From Halobacillus litoralis (GTDB lineage Bacteria > Bacillota > Bacilli > Bacillales > Halobacillaceae), in the NCBI RefSeq assembly GCF_020171725.1, contig NZ_JAIVAJ010000005.1, positions 248,001 to 312,000 on the forward strand: 64,000 nt of DNA. The letters run 5' to 3'. The position numbers and the translations under genes were made by a program. Numbering within the stretch: the stretch's first letter is position 1; every line of letters starts with the position of its first letter. The notes below the pieces were generated by a model, which made no database searches, was not told the origin of the DNA, and saw nothing but the letters and a program-made list of their open reading frames with translations. Positions 58,052 through 64,000 of this stretch are shown here, piece after piece.

Positions 58052-59470
58052 TTACACGTCTTTTTTACGTTTTGCATATAGGAACGTACCGACTAATGGC
58101 AGGATGATGACAATAGCCATTCCGACTAAGAAATCAATCCAGAAGCCAGGTACAATGGAGAAGATGCCGGGTACGCCTCCTACACCAATCGAGCTTGCTA
58201 CAACACCTTGTGAAGCAATATATAATCCTGCGATTGCAGAAGAAGCAATGGCAAATACGAATGGATATTTGAATCTAAGGTTCACACCGAACAGGGCCGG
58301 TTCTGTTACACCAAGCCATGCTGAAATACCAGTTGAGAACCCTAGCCCTTTCAGCTTGTCATCACGTGATGCCAGCCAGATGGCGAAAGCAGCAGAACCT
58401 TGAGCAATGTTAGAGAGTGCAAGCATTGGCCATAAGAACGTTGTAGCATTTTCAGCTTGTCCAAGTAATTGAATATCTACTGCCAGGAAGGTGTGGTGCA
58501 TACCTGTAATAACAAGTAACCCATACACACCGCCGTAAATAAGCCCGCCTAGCCATGCAAATGACTCAAAAATAGATACAATGCCGTCTGTGATCCAGTT
58601 TCCGATTGCGAATGTTATAGGACCAAGAATAATAAAGGTCAGAATTCCAGTAACAAGCAAGGCAACAGGACCTACAACTAAAAGTTGGATGTTATCTGGA
58701 ACTCGTTTACGCAGAAACAGTTCAATCTTCGTCAGTAAATAAGATGCTACAAGAACAGGTAGAACTTGTCCTTGGTAACCGATCTTTTCAACATCTAAAC
58801 CGAATAAATTCCATGTTGGAACCGTGCCTTCTTCTACGGCATTTCCGTAGCTCCAGGCGCTCAACAATTCAGGGTGTACTAAGGCCAGTCCAATCACGAT
58901 ACCGAGAATCGGACTACCACCGAATTTCTTAACCGCAGACCAACCTATTAGACCTGGAAGGAATGCGAAGGCCGTATTGGCGATGATGAAGATCATGTTC
59001 GCAATACCGGACCACGATGGATAAACATCGATGATCGACTGCTCATCCCAGAAGATTCCGGTTGCTGTCAGAATGTTGTTGATACCAAGTAACAAACCAG
59101 CTGTTACGATAGCCGGTAGAATCGGGATAAAGATGTCAGCCAGCGTCTTGATGGCCCGTTGAAGCGGGTTCATCTTTTCTGCTGAAGCGTCTTTGACATC
59201 TTCCTTCGTCTGGTCCTCACTGATTCCTGCAAGAGGGGCAAACTCTTTAAATACTTTATCAACTGTCCCTTGTCCAATAACGACCTGGAACTGACCGTTC
59301 GTCGAATAAGAGCCTTTGACGGCATCGATATTGTTCAATCGTTCCTGGTCGACAATACCTTCATCCACCAATGCAAGTCTTAGGCGAGTGACACAGTGTG
59401 TGGCAGCTGAGATGTTCTCTTTACCTCCGACGGCTTCGAGAATTTCTTCAGCTGATTTTTTTAAATTCAT
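58052..59470 (-). CDS. treP: PTS trehalose transporter EIIBC
   Basis: Imports and phosphorylates trehalose. EIIB domain (1-80) with phospho-Cys26 in [10 protein letters not shown], then an EIIC domain of about ten helices with the family motif [10 protein letters not shown] for sugar binding. It lacks an EIIA domain, which the adjacent upstream gene supplies (21-nt gap). 472 residues is typical of TreP. Confidence 0.95.
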   Translation of the reverse strand: MNLKKSAEEILEAVGGKENISAATHCVTRLRLALVDEGIVDQERLNNIDAVKGSYSTNGQFQVVIGQGTVDKVFKEFAPLAGISEDQTKEDVKDASAEKMNPLQRAIKTLADIFIPILPAIVTAGLLLGINNILTATGIFWDEQSIIDVYPSWSGIANMIFIIANTAFAFLPGLIGWSAVKKFGGSPILGIVIGLALVHPELLSAWSYGNAVEEGTVPTWNLFGLDVEKIGYQGQVLPVLVASYLLTKIELFLRKRVPDNIQLLVVGPVALLVTGILTFIILGPITFAIGNWITDGIVSIFESFAWLGGLIYGGVYGLLVITGMHHTFLAVDIQLLGQAENATTFLWPMLALSNIAQGSAAFAIWLASRDDKLKGLGFSTGISAWLGVTEPALFGVNLRFKYPFVFAIASSAIAGLYIASQGVVASSIGVGGVPGIFSIVPGFWIDFLVGMAIVIILPLVGTFLYAKRKKDV

Positions 59471-59491
59471 ATTTAATCCTCCTTGATGGAA

Positions 59492-59980
59492 TTACTTCTG
59501 ATTGACCGTCATCAAGTTCGAACTTCCTGCAGTCAACTGTTCATCAGCCGTCACGTTTACGTCATGCTCATCGCTGTTCGTTACGATGATTGGCGTAATT
59601 GTGCTTTTCGCTTTTTCTTTCACAAGGTCCATGTCGAATGTAATTAGCTTGTCTCCAACACTTACTTTATCTCCTTGGGAAACAAATGCTTCAAAGCCTT
59701 CACCTTCCATGCTTACCGTTTCAAGTCCGATGTGGATCAAGATTTCAGCTCCGCTGTTTGTCTTCAACCCTACAGCGTGTTTCGTCGGGAATACTTGAAC
59801 GATTTCACCTTCCACTGGGCTTACGACAGTGCCTTCTGTTGGTTCAATCGCAATTCCCTCTCCCATCATCTTCTGAGCAAATACCGGATCCGGAACTTCC
59901 TCCAACGCTACTTTGTTACCTGTGACAGGTGCAAATACCTCTGCAGATGTTTCTTTCTTACCGAATAATTTTTTGAACAT
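59492..59980 (-). CDS. Free-standing PTS EIIA (glucose family), trehalose operon copy
   Basis: Phosphate donor for TreP. His68 (PTKHAVGLKT) and His83 (LIHIGLETV) are the active-site pair. First gene of the operon EIIA-treP-treC-treR; AAGGAGGAG precedes ATG. Paralogous to the copy at 10.6 kb (nearly the same length, same MEGEGFE block). In B. subtilis the glucose EIIA serves TreP in trans, so an operon-encoded EIIA is a distinct solution. Confidence 0.92.
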   Translation of the reverse strand: MFKKLFGKKETSAEVFAPVTGNKVALEEVPDPVFAQKMMGEGIAIEPTEGTVVSPVEGEIVQVFPTKHAVGLKTNSGAEILIHIGLETVSMEGEGFEAFVSQGDKVSVGDKLITFDMDLVKEKAKSTITPIIVTNSDEHDVNVTADEQLTAGSSNLMTVNQK

Positions 59981-59991
59981 TCTTACTCCTC

Positions 59992-60006
59992 CTTAAACGC
60001 TTACAT
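59992..60006 (-). promoter_or_regulatory. Candidate cre site in the tre leader
   Basis: Minus-strand ATGTAAGCGTTTAAG: left half matches cre perfectly (TGWAANCG), the right end has two mismatches. It is downstream of the promoter and just before the SD. Confidence 0.45.
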
Positions 60007-60029
60007 TTTTTATGTGACTCATTCATTAA

Positions 60030-60083
60030 CATGTATATACATGATTCGCTTTAAATTATAATTTGTATATACATGTTTTGCAA
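60030..60083 (-). promoter_or_regulatory. tre promoter with two TreR-type operators
   Basis: On the minus strand -35 TTGCAA (60078-60083), 17-nt spacer, -10 TATAAT (60055-60060). One operator (CATGTATATACAAA, 60062-60075) fills the spacer; a second, perfect palindrome CATGTATATACATG (60030-60043), lies past the start site. Both contain the TGTATATACA core of the TreR box. Confidence 0.88.
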
Positions 60084-60304
60084 CCGTTAACACTCAGATC
60101 TTTTTATATCCGTTCACCGCGAAGAGCATTCAATCGTCCTTTTCTAAGTTTCTTCCCTGAAAGAGCCTAAAAATATCCATTTCCAGACCATTTTCTTTTC
60201 ATCAATTGGAAATTGTGATATATAGTTAGAGTGTCGAAATAAATGAGGAAGAAGGGATTTCTATCCTTACGCAAGAGCAGAGAGCTCGAAAAAATCTATG
60301 GATT

Positions 60305-61498
60305 ATGTGGTTTGCCAATTTCTTTATCGCAGGCAGTATTACAATGGTATTGCCTTTTTTGTCTTTATATATTGAAGGACTTGGGGACTTTTCATCGTCC
60401 TTTGTCCAAACCTGGTCAGGCTGGGTGTTCGGTATCACGTTTGTGACTGCCTTCATCTTTTCACCGATCTGGGGAAGAATCGGAGATCAATATGGAAGAA
60501 AGAAAATATTAATTTTCTCTGCGACAGGACTTGCCGTGTCCGTCCTACTCATGGGATTCGTAACGTCGGTCTGGCAGTTGTTCCTATTGCGTCTGTTCAT
60601 GGGAATCTTCACCGGATTCATCCCGATGTCTCAAGCGCTCATTTCAACGCAGACACCGAAGCATATCGCGGGACAGGTCCTCGGAACGCTTCAGACCGGC
60701 AGCATCACCGGAAGTCTTCTCGGGCCGATGCTCGGTGGATTAATCGCAGACAGAATCGGCTATGCAACAACGTTCCAATTCGTTTCAATTACGGTAGCGG
60801 TGTCTGCTGTCATCGTCTACTTCGGTATTGCCGAACAACGGATTGAGAAAGAAGATCAGGAAGAGAAAACAAGCTACGAAACGAAGGAAGTTCTTCTTCA
60901 TATCGTGAAGCACCCTGTTCTCTTAATGGTCATGTTCATTTCGTTAACCGTCCAGATTGCGCATTTCAGTATCCAGCCCATTCTTTCGTTATTCGTAGGA
61001 GAACTTCATGGCCCTGAGAACCTTGCGTTATTCTCAGGTATCGCCTTCTCTGCCGCTGGTCTCGGCAACCTTATGATGGCGAAGCAATGGGGAAAAATTG
61101 CGGACCGGAAAGGATACGTGAAGATTCTCGTATTCCTTCTGTTCATGGCCGGTGCCGTTTACCTTCCGGCCGCCTTTGTCACGGACATCTGGCAGTTAGT
61201 CATTCTTCGGTTCTTACTTGGGGTTTCAATTGGAGGCATTATTCCGGTCAGAACGGCCTTCATCCGTCAGGAAGCACCTGTCGCGATGCAGGGAGAAGTC
61301 CTCGGGTATAACACGAGCGTTCGTTTTCTCGGGAATATTATCGGACCTGCAATGGGCGGTATGATTTCCGGTGCGTTCGGATTCTCGGCTGTTTTCTTCA
61401 TTACGAGTGGTATTCTCATTCTTTCAGGCTTCCTTTTACTGCTTACAATGCAGAAAACCTCTACTGAATTCAGACGAGAGCAGTCTTATTCCCATTAA
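60305..61498 (+). CDS. MFS drug-type exporter, start codon uncertain
   Basis: Twelve-helix major facilitator of the MdtG/NorA-like class: GSITMVLPFLSLYIEGLGDF, motif A GRIGDQYGRKK, motif C-like GSLLGPMLGG. First ATG (60305) begins inside the first helix, has no SD and omits an N-terminus seen in relatives. The frame is open upstream to 60228 and includes EQRARKNLWI before MWF; GAAGGG lies 6 nt before an ATC at 60263, suggesting a non-AUG start or a lost start codon. Substrate unknown. Confidence 0.85.
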   Translation: MWFANFFIAGSITMVLPFLSLYIEGLGDFSSSFVQTWSGWVFGITFVTAFIFSPIWGRIGDQYGRKKILIFSATGLAVSVLLMGFVTSVWQLFLLRLFMGIFTGFIPMSQALISTQTPKHIAGQVLGTLQTGSITGSLLGPMLGGLIADRIGYATTFQFVSITVAVSAVIVYFGIAEQRIEKEDQEEKTSYETKEVLLHIVKHPVLLMVMFISLTVQIAHFSIQPILSLFVGELHGPENLALFSGIAFSAAGLGNLMMAKQWGKIADRKGYVKILVFLLFMAGAVYLPAAFVTDIWQLVILRFLLGVSIGGIIPVRTAFIRQEAPVAMQGEVLGYNTSVRFLGNIIGPAMGGMISGAFGFSAVFFITSGILILSGFLLLLTMQKTSTEFRREQSYSH

Positions 61499-61549
61499 GT
61501 TTCCTCTTTTTGTTAAGATAGATGTAAAGACACTTTGGAGGGGACTTAT

Positions 61550-62098
61550 ATGAAGCGTGCCTTGATCAATATTGATTACACGAATGATTTCGTTGCAGAG
61601 GATGGAGCGTTAACGTGCGGAGAGCCCGGTCAGGTCATCGAGCCTACTATCGTAGAATTGACGAACCAGTTTATAAAAAATGATGATGTCGTCGTATTCG
61701 CCGTTGATGTGCATGAAGAAAAAGATCCTTATCACCCAGAATCGAAGCTGTTCCCACCCCACAACATCCGCGGGACAGACGGCCGGACTCTATACGGCCA
61801 TTTGCGCATGACCTACGAATCCAATGCAGATAAAGCGAATGTCCTCTTTATGGATAAAACTCGCTACAGCGCCTTTAGTGGAACGGACCTGGACATCAAA
61901 CTTCGGGAACGAGGGATTACGGAATTGCACCTCGTCGGCGTCTGTACAGATATCTGCGTCCTGCATACAGCCATCGAGGCCTATAATCTAGGATATGACA
62001 TCGTCGTTCACAAGGATGCCGTGGCGAGCTTCAATCAGGCTGGGCACGAGTGGGCCCTCGGACATTTTGAATCGGTGCTTGGCGCGATTGTAAAATAG
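61550..62098 (+). CDS. pncA: Nicotinamidase (isochorismatase fold)
   Basis: Converts nicotinamide to nicotinic acid for NAD recycling. Catalytic triad Asp9 (NIDYTNDF), Lys103 (MDKTRYSAF) and Cys136 (GVCTDICV); metal ligands Asp53, His55, His62 (VDVHEEKDPYH). Strong resemblance to B. subtilis YueJ/PncA across the length. ATG 61550 follows GGAGGGG; TTG 61535 is rejected. Monocistronic with a stem-loop behind. Confidence 0.95.
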   Translation: MKRALINIDYTNDFVAEDGALTCGEPGQVIEPTIVELTNQFIKNDDVVVFAVDVHEEKDPYHPESKLFPPHNIRGTDGRTLYGHLRMTYESNADKANVLFMDKTRYSAFSGTDLDIKLRERGITELHLVGVCTDICVLHTAIEAYNLGYDIVVHKDAVASFNQAGHEWALGHFESVLGAIVK

Positions 62099-62129
62099 TA
62101 GGTTTGCATGCATTACAAACATTTTTAAC

Positions 62130-62163
62130 AACGCTCTGTTCTCTCAAAAGGGAACAGAGCGTT
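62130..62163 (+). terminator. Probable terminator of pncA
   Basis: AACGCTCTGTTC/GAACAGAGCGTT, a 12-bp perfect stem with a 10-nt loop; only a short T-run (GTTTACTGTTT) follows. Confidence 0.65.
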
Positions 62164-62268
62164 TACTGTTTAGGACCGGAATCATCATAATATACTGACA
62201 ATTTCCGAATCATCAGGGGTATGATATAGTAACTCGGATGTCTCAAACTAAAGGGAGTGAATTCAAAA

Positions 62269-63627
62269 ATGAATCAAATTCAACCTTCCATGAAGCATTT
62301 TAAGACGGTTTTCCTTTTAAGTGCTTCCATATTAATCGTTGTTATGAATACAACCATGTTCAACATCGCTTTACCCAATATATTACGAGAATTTTCGTTA
62401 CAGCCATCTGAAGGAGCCTGGATTGTATCGGGCTATTCCATCGTCCTCGCCATCTTCACCATCACCTTTACCCGGCTGTCTGACTATCTCCCTATTCGGA
62501 ATCTATTAACCATAGGTATTCTTATTTTTAGTATTTCTTCTATTCTAGGATTCTTTTCTTCCAGTTATATCGTTCTTCTCACGGCCCGTTTGTGCCAAGC
62601 AGCAGGAGCCGCAGCCATCCCAGGGCTTTCTATGGTCTTTGCAGGACGGTACATTCCGATGGAACGACGAGGGAGCGCCTATGCCTTAATTGCGTCTGCC
62701 ACGTCACTCGGATTCGGTCTTGGCCCGGTTGTGGGCGGTTTGATTACAGACTACTTAGACTGGAATTTCCTGTTTATTGTGACGGTGCTTGTCATCATCG
62801 TGATTCCTATTCTATTCAAGTTCATGCCTGCGGAAGGCACGCAGAAAGGAACTTTTGATGTGATCGGCGCCCTGTTGTCAGGGACAAGCGTCACCTTGCT
62901 GCTGTTGTATGCCTCGACATTCAACAGCTGGTATTTGATGAGTGGCCTCATCACCGCTGCTCTTCTATGGTTAAGGATCAACCGTACCAAAACGCCGTTC
63001 ATACAGCCAGAACTGATTCGTAACAAGCATTACCGACGGATTGTATTCATGAGCTATATCGGCTTTACGCTGCATTTCGCTGTGCTTTTCCTCATGCCGA
63101 TTATGCTTGAGCAGGTGTATGATCGCGGAGCAGCAGCCATTGGGTTCATCATCTTTCCAGGTGCCATGTTGTCTGCTGTCGCCGCCATTTATGTAGGAAG
63201 GCTGATTGACGGATACGGGAACATCCGGATACTGATGCTTTCTCAAATCCTTCTTATGATTTCAGCCCTGGTCTTCTTCTTCTTTGCAGGAATGAGCCCT
63301 TATGGCATTATGGTAGCTTACATGTTTACGAGTTTCGGATTTTCCAGCTTGTCTTCAAGCTCGACGAACGAAGTCTCCCGCATTTTACCAAGCGAGCTGA
63401 TCGGTGCCGGGATTGGGCTGAAGCAGCAGACACAATTTATCGGAAGTGCATCAGGGTCTGTACTTGCTGGCATATTGCTGGAGATTTATTCTCAGCCTTA
63501 TACAGCAGCAAACTTCAAACTGCCATTCGGTGTATTGATTGGATTAATGCTTGCATCAAGTGCTGTCTTGTACTTGTACACGCTCGGGCTGAGGGAGCGC
63601 AAACGAAATCGAGCCGAGGTCAGTTGA
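62269..63627 (+). CDS. MFS multidrug-type exporter (DHA2-like)
   Basis: A 452-residue transporter with about 12-14 helices. Features: NTTMFNIALPNILREF in helix 1, motif A-like region RLSDYLPIRN and motif C GLGPVVGGLITDYLDW (about 150-165), as in TetK/EmrB proton antiporters. AAAGGGAGTG is 9 nt before ATG 62269. Substrate unknown. No TetR/MarR regulator adjoins it. Confidence 0.88.
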   Translation: MNQIQPSMKHFKTVFLLSASILIVVMNTTMFNIALPNILREFSLQPSEGAWIVSGYSIVLAIFTITFTRLSDYLPIRNLLTIGILIFSISSILGFFSSSYIVLLTARLCQAAGAAAIPGLSMVFAGRYIPMERRGSAYALIASATSLGFGLGPVVGGLITDYLDWNFLFIVTVLVIIVIPILFKFMPAEGTQKGTFDVIGALLSGTSVTLLLLYASTFNSWYLMSGLITAALLWLRINRTKTPFIQPELIRNKHYRRIVFMSYIGFTLHFAVLFLMPIMLEQVYDRGAAAIGFIIFPGAMLSAVAAIYVGRLIDGYGNIRILMLSQILLMISALVFFFFAGMSPYGIMVAYMFTSFGFSSLSSSSTNEVSRILPSELIGAGIGLKQQTQFIGSASGSVLAGILLEIYSQPYTAANFKLPFGVLIGLMLASSAVLYLYTLGLRERKRNRAEVS

Positions 63628-63714
63628 ATTTTTTTCGAAAATCGATTATGATGGAGTATGGTTCAATTGTTGATGTTATAAAGGATATAGATATAAATAT
63701 AGGAGGAATCACCC

Positions 63715-64000
63715 ATGAGCTCACAAGATTATCGAGTTCTGTTGTACTACAAGTATGTTGACCTTCCTGACTATGAAGAATACTGTGCTAACCACCTGAA
63801 GTTCTGTAAGGAGTTAGGTCTGAAAGGGCGCATCATTGTGTCCCATGAAGGCATTAACGGTACAGTTTCAGGTACAGTGGAGCAAGTCGAGGAGTATATG
63901 GATTATGTACGTTCCGATGAGCGTTTCGCTGATATTCACTTCAAGATTGATGAGAACGATGGTCACGCATTCAAAAAAATGCACTGCCGCGTGAAGCCGG
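63715..64000 (+). CDS. trhO: tRNA uridine(34) hydroxylase TrhO (UPF0176), N-terminal part only
   Basis: The gene runs off the right edge. Its first 95 codons begin [20 protein letters not shown] and include [17 protein letters not shown] and [10 protein letters not shown], the N-terminal UPF0176 domain; the rhodanese domain should follow outside the window. TrhO makes 5-hydroxyuridine at tRNA position 34. AGGAGGAAT precedes ATG. Confidence 0.9.
   Translation, partial: MSSQDYRVLLYYKYVDLPDYEEYCANHLKFCKELGLKGRIIVSHEGINGTVSGTVEQVEEYMDYVRSDERFADIHFKIDENDGHAFKKMHCRVKP

Overview
The window is one contiguous stretch of a Firmicutes chromosome from the family Bacillaceae. The evidence is the set of Bacillus-type systems in Bacillus-like gene arrangements: cssRS next to an htrA-type protease, a liaIH-liaFSR cell-envelope stress operon, an S-box (SAM-I) riboswitch, TreR and MhqR type operators, ypmR-ypmS, a sporulation kinase inhibitor of the Sda type, and GGAGG ribosome binding sites almost everywhere. 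Many proteins are acidic (Glu/Asp rich), which would fit a halophilic or halotolerant genus such as Halobacillus or a relative; that genus guess is inference. There is no rRNA, tRNA, prophage, CRISPR array or complete insertion sequence.

Layout. 1-1.4 kb: end of a ferric iron ABC transporter (permease and ATPase), followed by 52-bp tandem repeats. 1.7-7.3 kb: acyl-CoA thioesterase, the CssS/CssR secretion-stress system and divergent HtrA-like protease, cardiolipin synthase. 7.4-12.4 kb: NAD repressor NadR, sucrose-6-phosphate hydrolase and fructokinase, a free-standing PTS EIIA, and a methionine gamma-lyase-like enzyme under a candidate cre site. 12.5-21.7 kb: HDOD/EAL signalling protein, Rieske oxidoreductase, RarD-like permease, an orphan Imm5-like protein, flavoenzymes and small conserved proteins. 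21.8-28.7 kb: SAM riboswitch-controlled metX, a polysaccharide deacetylase-like lipoprotein with a degenerate active site, DUF4166 plus tryptophan dioxygenase, an RQC-minor-like protein, rpiA. 28.8-32.4 kb: a 24-residue membrane peptide and the lia operon. 33-41 kb: proline peptidase, PQQ-type sugar dehydrogenase, bioY with a BirA box and an SD-occluding hairpin, an orphan adenine methyltransferase, and a Cas4-like nuclease/XPD helicase fusion. 41-49.3 kb: ypmRS, cysK, a TRIC-type channel, an XRE-PAS regulator with Sda, MhqR-type ring-cleavage dioxygenase, an unusual aconitase. 49.4-52.7 kb: neutral protease divergent from an NprR-like HTH-TPR regulator whose stop codon overlaps the start of a 39-residue secreted peptide gene. 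52.7-64 kb: DUF429, persulfide dioxygenase-rhodanese, DUF6933, the trehalose operon (EIIA, treP, treC, treR), two drug-type MFS exporters around pncA, and the start of trhO.

The most interesting unit is the peptide/receptor pair at 51.2-52.6 kb beside the protease gene. It looks like a species-specific NprR-NprX type quorum-sensing module; the candidate signal peptide is too short for ordinary gene calling. Several carbon-use genes carry CcpA-like cre sites, and sulfur metabolism is represented by metX, cysK, the methionine gamma-lyase-like enzyme, persulfide dioxygenase and TrhO. Many starts proposed here lie downstream of the longest open frame because a GGAGG-type ribosome binding site sits inside the extension.
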